64,000 bases of DNA from Archivesica marissinica (GCA_014843695.1 CM026387.1:71583749-71647748); one strand, 5' to 3'. Counted from the stretch's first letter, positions 11,335 through 23,449 are shown. Made by a program: numbers and translations. The notes: a model not told the origin generated them from the letters alone.

Positions 11335-12401
11335 ATGTGGTCTCCAATGTGTAACTATGTGATGGGAAAGAAGAGGAAAAACATCATATCGCCAGGTAGC
11401 GACGATAAAGAGGTGAAACGTGTGACAAAGATGGCTGCCAGTCAACCATCCTGTCCGCAAAAACCGTTACAAAATAATGGATCCTCTCCAATGTTGAACA
11501 GTGCGGCGGGACAGTTCATCATGCCACCTATGTACCCTTACTCCCCTACATATACGAACCTGTCACAAGTATCACCCTAGCAAAATACTCAAAGTAATAT
11601 TCTCCAATCTATTTTACAACGTCTCGACAACATGGACAATACACTGGGTTAATTGAAGTCCATTCAAACAACTATGGATGCGATAACGCCTCATTAGTAT
11701 GGATCAAGAGAGCAGTGCGCTTGAGAATAGCCAGAAATTTGTGATCAATATGACACTTTGTCAGCATGCACCACTGTAAACAAACAGGACCTTTCAAACC
11801 TCTCTAGTCTGTGAAAACACCAAGTTACATACAGCAAATGACTAATTAGTTGAAGACATGGTCGAATTAAAGTGCCGTTCAATGAGTCTAAATATGTTGT
11901 TTTTTGGCATACCAGAGGGCACAGCACAGATCCCTACCCCACATAATGCCCACTATAGTCATGTACCTCCTAGTGTACCCCCCCAGTTTACCCTCCGGTG
12001 TTCTTATATCAGAAGTAGTTTCCGGACAGGCGGCTGAGATGGAAATGAACAACCCAGTTTCTGAAGCTACACCTGTACCTGGGCCATATGTTGAGAACTG
12101 TACATCGAAGATACGTGACTTTTGTAGTAAAATATTAAATATTGCTGATCCTGGTTCTAGCTTGGCCATCGATGTGGCACACAGAATAGGTGCACCTTAC
12201 ACAGGAAAGATACGCCCAATAGTCGTCCGATTCAAAGACAAAGAGTCCAAGCAAACTCTCAAACAGTGCCTAAGACATGTAAATCTTCGATCTACTCCAT
12301 ACAATGTTTCAGATCAGCACCCTCCAGAGGTAATGGAAAGGCGCCGTACCCTTATCCCGGAGATGCTCAAGGCCAGGAAAGACGGCGACGTTTCAAGATA
12401 G
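11335..12401 (+). pseudogene. LINE ORF1
   Basis: The frame at 11335-11580 gives a basic, then Gln/Pro/Ser-rich N-terminus. A broken stretch to 11900 includes a coiled-coil-like segment and a block reading NMLFFGIPEG. The frame at 11904-12401 holds the C-terminal domain with AHRIGAPYTGKIRPIVVRF and the basic end MERRRTLIPEMLKARKDG. This is the same architecture as ORF1 at 3156. It would bind the LINE RNA. Stops at about 11580 and 11650-11900 make it non-functional as it stands. Confidence 0.7.
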
Positions 12402-12420
12402 GATTCCTGAGAAAAGTGTA

Positions 12421-13416
12421 ATTTAAATATTATCTCTTGGAATGTTGAAGGTTTAAACAATTGTTTGTTTAACGATGATTTTGTAAATTTCGTTTCTAAT
12501 GTTGATGTGTTGTTCTTTTTGGAAACCTGGCAACGAAAATGTGATACATTCGAAATTGAAGGTTATGATTCTGTATATGTACCCAGAAAGGAAAGCCTAA
12601 GTATAAAGTCTAAAAGAGGTCATGGGGGGATTTGTCTTTATTACAAAGAGAAATTCAAATGTGGGATCACAATTTCTGAAATAGACTATACTGGATTTAT
12701 TTGGGTCAAATGTTGTAAACGATTTTTCGGATTAGAGGATGACCTTTATATTTGCTTTATATATATCCCTCCTAGTAATTCTGATTATTATGCAATGCAT
12801 GAAATTGGTTATTTCGAAGTATTAGAACAAAATGTACGGACATATTCAGAACTGGGCGATGTGTCCGTGATGGGGGAATTAAACGCAAGGTGTGGAAATA
12901 GACCTCTGATGTTTTACAAAATAGCACATACTTTAATAAATATATACATGTTATGAACAGAGACGAATCTATTAATATAATATTCCGCATCGATTTTCAA
13001 TGGATGATGGTGTAAATACATCTGGTATTAAGCTGCTAGAAATTTGTTTCAGTAGTAAATTAAAAATTGTAAACGGTCGTTGTGGCGACGACGCTGGTGT
13101 TGGTAGTTATACAAATATGACTGTTCAAGGAAATAGCCTCATTCATTATGCTTTATGTTCTGGCGATGTGTCTCCACTTATTAATGATTTTATCGTACAC
13201 GATATATATACTTGCTCAACACATGCACCTATACAAATAAGTTTTCCTTCACATGAGACGAATACTATTAAAGATAATTGTACTTATTATAAACTTAGAT
13301 TTAACGTTGAAAATAAACAACGTTATAGAGATGTAATGTTTTCTGAATTTCAAAATATTGATACTATTGTTAATGACAGAGTATCAAGAAATGTTGATTT
13401 AAATATTGGTATTTGA
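12421..13416 (+). pseudogene. LINE apurinic-type endonuclease
   Basis: The domain opens with NIISWNVEGLNN near 12430 and VLFFLETW (Glu ligand). Next come RGHGGICLYYKE, LYICFIYIPPSNSDYY and a VMGELNARCG block where GDxN is expected, so the usual Asp of GD(L/F)N reads Glu. A frameshift near 12955 leads to 13000-13416, which carries the end of the domain (SLIHYALCSGD, HAPIQISF; the usual S-x-ID and SDH/HxP positions). The Asp-to-Glu change and frameshift suggest an inactive enzyme. Confidence 0.75.
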
Positions 13417-15660
13417 CACCATGTCAACATGGTTTTACAAAAATGCCTTTTGGACAAAAACGAACATTTTACAGAAGCAGCAAACGTAAGCTTAAACGCT
13501 CTTGGTTTAACAATGATTGTGAATATGCACGACGAGAATTTAAACTAGCAACTAGAAATTATAGAAAATGTCGATCAGTTGAAAATAATGAACTATTAAT
13601 AATAAGACGCCGGCGGTATAAACAAGTTAAAAGGAGAGCTATTGCACAACATATGAATAAACAAACAAAAGAGTGAACTACACAGTCTAGCTAATAATCA
13701 GCCACGCACATTTTGGTCTGAGTTAAAACGGTTGAAATCAAAGAAATCAAAACGCGGTAATATTAGTAAGCAAGAATTGTATGAACATTTTAATGACTTA
13801 TTTTCTAGTGACAATATATTTTCAAATTCTAGTGTTGAAGAGCAACTAAGGAATGATGATTATAATCAAAACAATGTCGACGATTTAGACATGCACTTTA
13901 ATGTATGTGAAGTAGAACAAGCCATTTCTTCACTGAAAAGAGGCAAAAGTGGAGGAAGTGACTTACTGATTCCTGAAATATTTTTAGAATGTAAGGAATT
14001 ACTGTCACCGGTACTTTGCAAATTATTTAATTATATATATTCAAATTGTATTTATCCTGAATGTTGGACTACGGGAATTATTGTGCCTGTACCAAAAAAG
14101 GGTGACTTAAATAATGTTAATAATTACAGAGGAATCATACTTACTAGCATCTTTGCTAAAATATTTTCAATATTATTAGATAACAGATTAAGAAAATGGG
14201 CAGAAAGCAATAATTTATTATCTGACAACCAATTTGGTTTTCGAAAAGGAACAAATACAACGGATTGTTTATTTGTATTAAATAGCGTCATAAATAAAAA
14301 ATTTAATTTTGAAAAGAAAAAGTTATATTTAGCTTTTGGAGACTTTCGAAAAGCATTCGATATGGTATACAGACATGGCATCTGGTTTAAATTGTTAGAA
14401 TATGGAGCCTCAACAAAAATTGTTAGAATGCTAAAAGTTATGTATGAAAATGTGAAATCGTGTGTTAGTCAGTGGTACAATTTCCGATTATTTCGAAAGC
14501 TATATGGGTGTGAAACAGGGTGAACCATTATCCCCCTTATTGTTTTTGTTTTTTATTAATGACATGCAAGCATATGTAAATGCTGAATCGACTGATGTTT
14601 TCACTGTAGAGGAATTGCAACTGTTCCTTTTATTATTTGCTGATGACACAGTGCTTTTTTCGTATACGAAAGAAGGATTGCAGAAATTGTTAAATACGTT
14701 GCATTGTTACTGTCTGGGGTATAGCAGTAAATACAGAAAAAACAGTTGTTATGCTATGTAAACATGGTAATCGTTTGATGTGTTTTATGAGTCAAAAACT
14801 TCAGAATGTTAAAACTTTTATTTATTTAGGAGTTACTATTTCGTCTAATGGACGTTTTGTTCAGTCGCAAAAGGCATTATCAAACCCAGCTTTAAAAGCT
14901 CTTTTTTCACTAAGTTCTTTATTTGATATTGTGTCCTTAGATATATCTGAACAAGTACAGTTGTTTGATTCTATGGTTTTACCTATTTTAAATTATGGGT
15001 CTGAAATATGGGGTTTCCATAAGGCCCCTGATATTGAACGTGTACATATGAAATTTATGAAACAATTGATTAATGTTCGACAACAGACAACACATGCTGC
15101 TGTATATGGAGAACTAGGTCGCATTCCTTTAATGGTGCATAGAAAGATAAGAATAATAAAATATTGGTATAAATTATTGAAACAGCATGATTCTCTCATG
15201 TATAAATTGCTTCATATGAAAGATAGGCATGGTAATAATTTGAACAAATGGTATGGTGATGTCAAATCGTTGCTAAACAACATAGGATTTGCTTATTTAT
15301 GTGACATTGTTGATGTAACTAATATACAGATAAATAGTGTTATACAGTGCATCAAAGATCAATATGTACAACAACGGTTTTCTGAAATAAGCCATTTGCC
15401 TAAATTAGAAACATATTGTACATTTAAAAGCGTTTTCCAACAGGAGAAATATTTAAGCTGTATCAATAGTATTAATCATCGCACAGCTCTAACTAGATTT
15501 AGATGCTCGGCACATAAATTGTTAATAGAAATATTGAAAGGGAAAATAGAATTTGTACAAAATGTAACATGAAAGCAGTAGAAACAGAGTACAATTTTCT
15601 ACTCGTTTGTCCATTTTATAGAGAAATTAGGTGCAACTGCTTACCGAATTATTATTGTTC
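13413..15660 (+). pseudogene. LINE ORF2: linker, reverse transcriptase, C-terminal module
   Basis: 13413-13676 is a basic linker (KRSWFNNDCEYARREFK). 13732-14523 carries the RT fingers and palm: GKSGGSDLLIPEIF, NNYRGIILTSIFAKIF, FGFRKGTNTTDCLF and motif A AFGDFRKAFDMV. 14462-14761 continues in another frame with motif B GVKQGEPLSPLLFLFFINDM and motif C LLFADDTVLF. 14751-15572 has the thumb (FIYLGVTISSNGRF), NYGSEIWGFH and a long alpha-rich tail. A Cys-x2-Cys...His-like end follows out of frame to 15660. Two or three single frameshifts only. Confidence 0.8.
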
Positions 15661-15700
15661 TTGGCCTACTTTGTCGAAAATATATAGTTTTAGCAAATAG

Positions 15701-16990
15701 TAAACGTGATATTACATGATTATTTTAGTATACCGCATCTGTGTTCAATTATTGTCTCATTCTAATTATGTTAATTTCTGATGAATGATAGAATATATTT
15801 GTGCTAAGAAATAGGTAAATTATTTCTTGTCATTCTGTCATAAGTTTATGTTTAGCATCAGGTAAAATATGTCTTAGCTTCCCCAAGAATGCAAATTTAG
15901 TATCCATCCTTGGAAATATGTGCACATACTTCTTATATCTATTGTAATAAAAACAACGGGCATGACTATTACGTTTAACATAGATCGGTGACAAGGAACA
16001 TATACTGATGTACCACGGTGATAGGGCGATGAACGGATTTGTCCGACTGCAATATCTACTTCCTATCTTGTACATATAATGTTTCAGGCAGTATTTGCTC
16101 TAGGGATGGTGTCACTGGTGTAGCAGGAGCCTCGGCATGCGGGTGCGTGCGTGTACGCACTGTCCCGGCCTGTCATTGGTAGTTCTTCACCGTTTCATTG
16201 TGGCATGTTAGTATATAAAATATTAATAATACATGCAAAGTTAAGAGCATGGGGCAATGCACATGTGAGAAATCGAGCATTTAATAATCAACCATGGTAT
16301 GAATGGTCCTAAGTCGTACATTATATTTCGTTTCGATAATGTTGATAAGTGTTTGGATTGTCATAACCGGTTGATTGTAAGCACTATACTTGGCTGACCA
16401 GATTTTAAAGCACACATACATTCCAAATCGATCAAGCTTGGTATACCACACACATGCTTTCGAATTGCCATATGTGTAGACTACTGGCAACATTATATGT
16501 ACCATGCTCCTACATGTTAAAGTATATGTATAGCAACATAAAAGTGATACATTGTGCAATTATATTAATACGTTTTATGTAAATTATGGTCTTATTATCC
16601 ATCTCTGTAAATATTTAAATTCCATGTACAATACAATAGTATGCTACATTAACACACGTGTTGTATGAGGCAAATCGATGTGTAATACAGTTCAACATAT
16701 TGTACATATAGAGCACCTCAGATTCAAGAATACCCTCGTGTCTAAGATTTCTCCTTGACGACATATGTAATCATTAACCCAAGCACTTTAAACTGATATG
16801 GGGGACACCTATCTTTCTTCACAATTGTACCATTATGTACTTGATGTAGTTTACTAGCATACTGGACTGTGTTACGCAACTAGAACTTGAATATCAATAG
16901 TATGTATATAGTATAGAGCACAATTGTCAACAGTAGGATGCATTGATCTATTGTTACATAGTTTAATGATAAATAATTGTTATTATGTTA
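15701..16990. other. No recognisable gene
   Basis: AT-rich spacer. Open frames (15830-16075 minus, 16281-16559 minus) lack any family resemblance. No repeat copy of the SINE families is seen here. Confidence 0.4.
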
Positions 16991-17104
16991 ATATATATGT
17001 GTGTGTGTGCGTGCGTGCGTACGTGCGTGCGTGCGTGCGTGCGTGCGTACGTGCGTGTGTGTGTATGGATATATATGTGTATGTATATATGTATATATAT
17101 ATTT
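16991..17104 (+). repeat. (TG/CG)n and TA-rich microsatellite
   Basis: TGTGTGTGTGCGTGCGTGCG-type repeats with GTAC interruptions flow into TATATG-rich sequence. The open frames on both strands here are the usual by-product of a simple repeat. Confidence 0.9.
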
Positions 17105-17281
17105 GTTTTAATAATACAATATATTCTAAATACATGTAATTAATAATACACACACTTTCTTTTCTCAATTCATAGAATGATGTATGTTAGTTTTATTATA
17201 ACCGCCATGTTATTTGATTTATGGCGATGAACATGTTATATGTTTATGCCAAATAAAATAAAATATATTGTTAATATTGTT

Positions 17282-17680
17282 CTCGAAGCTCATCCACAAT
17301 CTCAGTCTCGGCAACGCCAGCAAGGTCAGGGCAACGAATTACCCCTCTTGATGAGTTGAGAGAGTGGTGTGGATAACACTTGCAAGGAACATTGAAGATG
17401 TCAGAGAAAGTAGATTGCGAGCGTGATGAAGATTGCCTACTTCAATAAGCAGGTTTCCAGTTCGGAGCTTTTTAACTGATTTCGGAACTCCTGCAATACT
17501 CTCGATCATTTTTTCTATAACGAAAGGAGAGAGGGTCGTAATATTTTTACTTATGTCAGTGGATTCGATAATTAGAAATCTTGTGTAAATGGAATTTGAT
17601 GGTTGCTGAGAAGAGTTCTCACCTCCCGTGTCATCACAGTCCAGTTTGTTATGCGGTCATTTTTTCTTTGGGGTATCCAT
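17282..17680 (-). pseudogene. Jockey-like gag N-terminal domain
   Basis: The ATG is at 17680-17678. The frame contains a stop after seven codons, then continues in the same frame with RFLIIESTDISKNITTLSPF, a stretch ending GVPKSVKKLRTGNLLIEV and NLLSLTSSMF. This is the RNA-recognition-like N-terminal fold of invertebrate Jockey gag proteins (FLVIE...LSPF...KK-R-G-LLVE). A frameshift follows around 17335. A dead fragment. Confidence 0.6.
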
Positions 17681-18330
17681 ATTAAATTATTGAAAATGCA
17701 TCACCTGTAGCCCCCACCCTCCATGGAGTCCAACAACGGGACAAGCCAACGGAGTGGAATATCCGGCTCACACGCGTCAGGGATACTCAAGTAATATACT
17801 CGGACGAATATTTCACGATCCAAACATCACAGATTCGACCATGAACCGACCCGGTTCAGGTTGGATCGCTAACGTACCCACCCGATAAGCCCTGAGCCAC
17901 CGCCCTCTAGAACAGAAAATTGAAAAATATTTGTGTGTAACATACTTATCATATATGGCAATCATAGAAAAGGAACATATTGTGAACGAAAAATATGACG
18001 TATATACTGTTTAAAGTATTATAGCAAAGCAATAACTTAAAAAAGTTGGACAGGTCATAAATATGGCTTGTCCTATGGCTTGGCGTGACCAGCCGATTGA
18101 TCGTACCGGGCTAATACGACCACCACGTCTACACCGAATCAGACGCCAAAGTAGTGTATTGGGAACTACAAAATCGTAATAGTGCAGTCCCCTCAACCAC
18201 CAGGATCCTCTTCTCCGGCTTACGGGATGCCACCCACGGCAAACAGGCGGCTCCATTTTTGGGGGAGTTACATCCCTCTGCAGGGAGATACAGCCGGCAT
18301 TTTTATCCCCCCGCGGGCAAGGGGCTGTCA
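17282..18330 (-). mobile_element. 5' fragment of a Jockey-like LINE (leader plus gag N-terminus)
   Basis: On the minus strand, about 650 bp of GC-richer leader (18330-17681) precedes a gag start at 17680. The fragment stops at about 17282, before the zinc knuckles. A Jockey-like gag C-terminus with knuckles is at 10609-11080; the two may be one family but do not overlap, so that link is inference. It is 3'-truncated, the reverse of the usual LINE pattern, so it is probably the residue of a rearrangement. Confidence 0.55.
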
Positions 18331-18485
18331 TAGAATAATGACCACCCCCTTATGTGCAACTATATATTACTAATATTAGTGAGGGTGGTCACTTTTCCAT
18401 GCCATAGAATAATGACCCCCTATGTGTGACCTTATGAGTATGGGGAGGTAACTTTTCCATCCATAGAATGATGACCCCTATGTGC
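18330..18485 (+). repeat. Tandem copies of the 'CATAGAATAATGACC' repeat
   Basis: Two to three units of about 65-75 bp with the same core as 2633-2705, each with CATAGAATAATGACC followed by TATGTG and a GGTCACTTTTCCAT-type end. Function unknown. Confidence 0.65.
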
Positions 18486-18600
18486 GATGATAATGATACC
18501 ATACTACAATAACGATAGTATCATACTACAATAACAATAATACGATACCACAGTAACACTAGCAAGTATGATACTATAATAGGTGTGGGTATTGCGCCTC
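18486..18600 (+). repeat. Short ACTACAATAAC/GATA-rich tandem repeat
   Basis: Imperfect units of roughly 20-25 bp (ATACTACAATAACGATAGTA type) in a row. Simple degenerate minisatellite. Confidence 0.6.
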
Positions 18601-19083
18601 AAAACCGTACTTGCAATGCGCAAGTTTGTACCACAATACGTACCACAGTATACAACCCAATAGTAAAATAGTATTAATCAACAAATATAACAACAATTAG
18701 TTAGAGAACAGCACCCGGAAAGATGCAAACCCCACACTGGTATTTGACACAAGAACAAATGCTTCATTTCACCTTTGCTATGGAAGTCAATTGGAATCGT
18801 CACTTAGATAACCGCCATGACCATATCCGTTGACCGATTTCTCCCAAAATTGAATAACTACGTAGTTATATAACGATGGTAGTACCAAGTTTCATTATTT
18901 ATCATACGTGTGCACAGAAGACAATTTACGCAGCCAAACACAAGGGTTCAATGTTGGTAGAAGTGAGGAGAAATTAGGGGGAAGTGTGCTATTAACATAC
19001 ATAATATAAATTATGTTCCTTAACTTGCATTTCGTGTTTACAGATTGTACAGGTTTGCTGGTTGATAACATTATATATTTTAC
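18601..19083. other. No feature seen
   Basis: AT-rich spacer without coding, repeat or RNA signal. Confidence 0.4.
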
Positions 19084-19297
19084 CTACGTGGTCCAGTGGT
19101 AGAGCGTCGGATTTGGAATCCCATCGGTCCCGGGTTCGATACTCGGTCAGGCCACGTAGTTAGTGTCATTTAGCAAGGCACCTCACACACATTGCTTAGT
19201 ACTGGTTAACCACTTAGGTTGGCTAAGCTTGCCCAGGAAGACATGTCTACGTCTCCGCAAGGGGTTTGACATTAATGGAACATACATACATACCTCC
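19084..19297 (+). mobile_element. SINE derived from tRNA-Pro(UGG)-like RNA (family B)
   Basis: The head reads GTGGTCCAGTGGTAGAGCG (A box) and GGTCCCGGGTTCGATACTC (B box/T arm). The anticodon stem-loop is TCGGA-TTTGGAA-TCC..., with TGG at the anticodon position. The body has CACACATTGCTTAGTACTGG and the tail AGGGGTTTGACATTAATGG then CATA repeats. Other copies: 46131-46350, 55681-55893, a tail at 46006-46064 and a degenerate reverse copy at 46775-46925. The anticodon stem mispairs here, so it is not a working tRNA. Confidence 0.85.
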
Positions 19298-19590
19298 GGA
19301 ATAAAAATCACAGTGTCCTTCATTTCCGTACTTGTTAAAGTTATTACATCATCTTGGACATACCTGGACATTTCCAACAAACAGAAAGTGAAAATGCAGT
19401 TTGTCCTGCGAAGAAATGTAATCACTGGGTCCGGGAATCAACATTATTTGAATGGCAATGAAGAAATTGTACCAGCTGTTCCACACAACATACTTCAAAT
19501 ACTGGGTGTCTGTATTTTGTCTTATGATTTGATAGACATTATTCCAGCTGCATAACAGCTAGACAAATATACCAAGCATAGGAATACGCC
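19298..19590. other. Unassigned spacer between SINE and LINE
   Basis: Open frames exist on both strands but show no known domain. It may belong to the LINE that follows. Confidence 0.35.
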
Positions 19591-19593
19591 GAG

Positions 19594-20367
19594 TTGGCTA
19601 TAGGTTCCACCACTCTAAATGGAGTATCACCATTAGTGCAGTTCCCCCAGTTTACTAGTCAATACAATAATAGCTATGACAAGTTTGATGTATCAAATGT
19701 TCCTGAAACCTTTCTATTAGACCAAGATGTCCATAATCATGTTAGCGTAACTATTGATAAACCTGAGCATTGCCATCAAACGCAAACTGATGTTGATTAT
19801 ATTTATGAAGACTGGTGTAGTATTTTAAAATATAATATGTACAAGTCAGTGCCTTATAAAACAATTACCTCTGGTTGGAGCAATAGAAAATGCAGACCGG
19901 GAGAGCCGTGGTGGAGTAGCGATCTAACTGATAGCTGGAATAATGTTTGTATAGCAGAACGAAATTGGTTGAATTGTGTTGCGTGTACTAAAAACCGAAA
20001 TGTATATTTTAAGTCCGAGTATATTCAGGTCCGTAAACATTTTGACCGTGAAGTACAGATGGCACAACGTTTATATTGGTATTCTTTACAAAATGAATTG
20101 CTGAATGAATGTAATGTAGACCAGTCAAATATTTGGAAATCTGTAGGTAAAATCGGCGTTGGTCAGAGTAAGAAAAAATATATACAACTAGAAGTTACAT
20201 TAAATGATGGTTCTATCACTACAGATTTATCACAGGTATTAAACAAATGGAAACATGATTTTAGCTCGTTCTATAAAAATGATAATTATGTATATTCATC
20301 ACATAACTCTAATGTATTGAATTATGTAAATGATCATGCAGACATTGCAAAGATTACTATTTTTTAA
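19594..20367 (+). pseudogene. LINE ORF2 linker between endonuclease and RT
   Basis: 257 residues. Near residue 108 it has the CRPGEPWWSSDLTDSWNN block, the W(F)N/S-D-x2 marker that follows the endonuclease in these ORF2 proteins. A Tyr/Trp-rich helical region comes next (MAQRLYWYSLQNELL, NIWKSVGKIGVGQSKK). No catalytic motif. The frame ends at 20367 and coding continues in another frame at 20374. Confidence 0.65.
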
Positions 20368-20373
20368 GTAAAG

Positions 20374-21250
20374 TAGGCAATTTATGGTGCCAAGAAGGGA
20401 AAAGCCTGTGGCATAGACGGTATCCCTAGTGAAGTTTTACAGAACGATACGTCCGTGCTATTTTTGCATACTTTGTTTAATGTATGCTTCTCCAATGGGA
20501 CTGTCCCGTCTATCTGGGGCAAATGTATTATAAACCCGATACCCAAACCCTCAATGACGGATTCAAGAGACCCCCTGTCGTATAGGGGCATAGCACTGGC
20601 CTCAGCCATGTACAATATTTATTGTAATATTTTAAACGCCACGCTAAGTTGTTGGGCTGAACATAACGATATGATAGCAGATGAGCAGAACGGCTTCAGA
20701 AAGAAGCATAGTACCATAGACCACTTAACCACTTTGACCTCTATTTTTTACACAAGAAAACAAGTTCAAATGATGTGCCTTTATTGATTTTAGTAAGGCG
20801 TACGATTTTAGTAACAGAGATAAATTGTGGAAAAGACTAATATGTGTCGAGTTGTTAAGTCTATCTACTCATCTGTGTCGTCCTGTATTAGAGTAAACTC
20901 TGTTAAGACTGATTGGTTTGCTGTTAATTGTGGCTTAAGACAGGGATGCATTCTATCGCCACTTTTATTTAATTTGTACATTAATGATTTAACGATATTT
21001 TTGAAATCATTAAATATCGGTGTTAATGTCGATAATGACTGAATAGGTATTCTATTGTACGCGGATGACATTGTCCTACTAGCAGAAAACCAATTTGAAT
21101 TGCAGAGATTATTGAATGCTTTACATGACTGGTGCAATATAAACGATATGTTTATAAACAGGGATACAAGTAAAGTTGTCCATGTTCGTCCTGCTTCTTT
21201 GCCAAGATCTGATGTTATTTTTAAATGTGGTGTTAATGTTCTGTTTTGAG
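20374..21250 (+). pseudogene. LINE reverse transcriptase core
   Basis: Consecutive frames carry GKACGIDGIPSEVL, IINPIPKPSMTDSRDPLSYR, NGFRKKHSTIDHL, motif A IDFSKAYDFSNRDKLWK (20780-20835, in a broken frame), motif B GLRQGCILSPLLFNLYINDL (20935-20990) and motif C LLYADDIVLLAEN (from 21053). All catalytic Asp positions are present. Frameshifts or stops at about 20785, 21042 and 21250 inactivate it. Confidence 0.8.
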
Positions 21251-21358
21251 TGAATACCTTGACTTCAATGTTACTGCAAACTGTGTTGCTCAAAGTGTAA
21301 GTCGTATATTGGGACTGCTCATTGCTAATTGTAAGTTAGTTGGGGGGGGTACCATATA

Positions 21359-22217
21359 ATGTGTTCTCCAAATTGTATGACTCTGTTGTCTGGCCTGTTG
21401 TTGCTTATGGTACCCCGGTTTGAGGATATAAAACGTTTTCATGCATTAATGCAATCGACAATCGTGCCATGCGTTTCTTTCTTGGTGTTGGGAAATATTC
21501 TCCCAATGCAGCTGTCTCCGGGGAAATGGGTTGGAAGCCGCCAGTCGTGCGTCAATGAAGCACATATCTGGGTTTTGGGCACGCTTAGCAAATAGCGACA
21601 ATTCCAGATTAAATAAGCGAGTTGCACTATGGGCGAATGCTAAATCTACAAGTTATAAAAACTGGTTTTATTATGCCAAGAGACAGTTTGCAGACACTAC
21701 TTTGATGGATTACTTCAACCTATCAATACCTATGCATAAGAACAATTTAGTAGATAGTGTGGAAAATGCGGTAATGGAGAAATATGTTACTGACTGGTCC
21801 ACCTCTATTAACAGTGTGATCGATGTTTCTGGACGTGGTCGCAATAAGCTTAGAACCTACTGTACATTTAAATTTCAAACAGAAGTATATTGAGGATTAC
21901 TTAACACTACTACCAACACATTTGTACTTACCAATCTTCAGGTACATGACCTCTCAACATAAACTGCCTATTGAAACAGGTCGATGGCCAAATATAATGA
22001 CAGGAAATGTTTATCATGCTTGAATGATTTAGGAGACGAATTCCACTATATTCTTGTTTGTAAGCAGTTTAGTCTAAAAATAAAGGAACTAATTCCGCTT
22101 TACTATCACAGATTTCAAAATGTTATTAAATATAGAGATCTGATGAATAACAAAGATACTGAAGAACTTAAAAATCTCAGTCTATTTGTAGCTCATATCA
22201 TGCAACACGTGCAATAA
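21359..22217 (+). pseudogene. LINE ORF2 C-terminal region
   Basis: Three overlapping frames (21359-21595, 21531-21893, 21984-22217) cover the region after the thumb. The first two are weakly conserved. The last holds CLSCLNDLGDEFHYILVC and KYRDLMNNKDTEELKNLSLF, the same module as 5540-5737, with a Cys-x2-Cys...His...Cys arrangement. Several frameshifts. Confidence 0.7.
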
Positions 22218-22665
22218 AACACATATTGTACTTCCATGTTAAATCCTTAGCTTAATATTCCAACAAAATCGCGTCAAGACAATTTAATGTATTCACCATT
22301 AAAATATACCTACGCTATTTGTAGCTCACATTATGAAACACGTGCAATAAAACACAAATTGTATTCCCATGTTAAATATTTTGCTAAATATCCCTACAGA
22401 ATCGCCTCAAGACACTTTAATGTATTCTCCGATAAAATGTCCATGTTAAATCCTTAGCTTAATATTCCAACAAAATCGCGTCAAGAATCGCGTCAAGACT
22501 TGTAATCACCACTAAAATTTACCTACGCTATTATGAAACACGTGCAATAAAACACAAATTGTATTTCCATGTTAAATATTTTGCTAAATATCCCAACTGA
22601 ATCGCTTCAAGACACTTTAATGTAATCGCCTATAAAAGTACCTATGCGATATTCAAATCCTTAAA
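22186..22665 (+). repeat. Tandem repeat in LINE 3' untranslated region
   Basis: A unit of roughly 130-150 bp (GTAGCTCA-T-ATG-AACACGTGCAATAAAACACA, then CCATGTTAAAT, AATCGCGTCAAGAC, CCTACGCTA) is repeated about three times with deletions. The first unit includes the last codons and stop of ORF2 (22186-22217), so the array arose by duplication of the ORF2 end plus 3' UTR. Confidence 0.75.
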
Positions 22666-22710
22666 ATAAATACAATTGTCACAAACATCCACGTTTATTA
22701 CGTGCTTTCT

Positions 22711-22982
22711 CACTTTTAATAGTAACTTGACGCAATCAATGGCATGCCTTAGCTACACATCTGGAACAAATCACGGTCTTTCCATGCGTAAATCAAGTAT
22801 GAGTTGTAAAGTAATATCACTGTCCCCGTCAACAAAATGTTTATCTATGAGAAATTAATCAAATAGGATGAAAATATTGTTAACAAAACCTAATATGTAT
22901 ATTTGTTGCCACCCGTTTGTATATGTTCACTTCAATAGTAACATGACGCAATCAATGGCATGCCTTAGTTACACATCTGGAA
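22711..22982 (+). repeat. Direct duplication (55 bp core) flanking about 160 bp
   Basis: CACTTTTAATAGTAACTTGA...ACACATCTGGAA at 22711-22766 is repeated with few changes at 22928-22982. The second copy ends exactly where the inverted repeat of the DNA transposon begins. Confidence 0.7.
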
Positions 22983-23269
22983 TAATGATATCCAGGTGGG
23001 TGTGAAGTTCTCACCTTTGGGCAATTTGAAATAGTCAAGAATTTCAAAATGGCCGCGAATCTGAAAATGGTTTCACAATATATTCGTTAATAAGGCATGA
23101 ATACTCATAATAATTGTGCGTAGACCCAAAATGTATACAATTCTATATTAAATAATCTAAGAAGAATATTATTGATAAATTTGGGTCAATTGACAGATGT
23201 AGCCCTTTTGAAATTCAAAATGGCCACCACTGAATATTTGTCTTCCCATAATGAACAAATAAATATGTT
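22982..23269 (+). repeat. Left terminal inverted repeat
   Basis: Reverse complement of 27561-27835 with scattered differences. It contains two AAAATGGCC blocks that are also present, inverted, on the right. Confidence 0.75.
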
Positions 23270-23449
23270 GGAATAACATGTAATATTACTAATTATATAA
23301 CTTCTTAAATCATCATGATACTATGTTAATAGTGTATGTATATAGTTCCACATGTGATGCATACATGCCCGTTATACCAGTTCATGTGTGTACATATTAG
23401 ATGTCACCAGTTGCACCATTCTAACTATCATGAACATCTTCTGCCAGGA

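Larger units (their letters stand above)
11335..15700 (+). mobile_element. Near full-length LINE (ORF1, EN, RT), frameshifted
   Basis: In order: ORF1 (11335-12401), endonuclease (12421-13416), linker (13413-13676), reverse transcriptase (13732-14761) and the C-terminal region with a Cys/His module (14751-15660). It resembles the LINEs at 3156 and 19594. Breaks are few, so it is the best preserved LINE in the window. The 3' limit is set by loss of coding signal; the poly(A)-like end was not pinned down. Confidence 0.85.
19594..22217 (+). mobile_element. 5'-truncated LINE
   Basis: Begins in the endonuclease-RT linker (19594-20367), continues through fingers (20374-20787), palm with motifs A to C (20780-21250), a degraded thumb/C-terminal region (21359-21893) and ends with the terminal module (21984-22217). 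A repeat-rich 3' untranslated region follows to about 22665. ORF1 and the endonuclease are missing. Confidence 0.85.

Noticed and set aside
16924..17168. Arg/Ala/Cys repeat peptides
   Set aside because: Microsatellite translation on both strands.
18011..18331. 106-residue Arg/Trp-rich minus-strand protein
   Set aside because: It lies in the GC-rich leader of a Jockey-like LINE; no domain and probably untranslated.
19084..19160. Functional tRNA-Pro gene
   Set aside because: Recurs with the same non-tRNA body elsewhere; the anticodon stem is mispaired.
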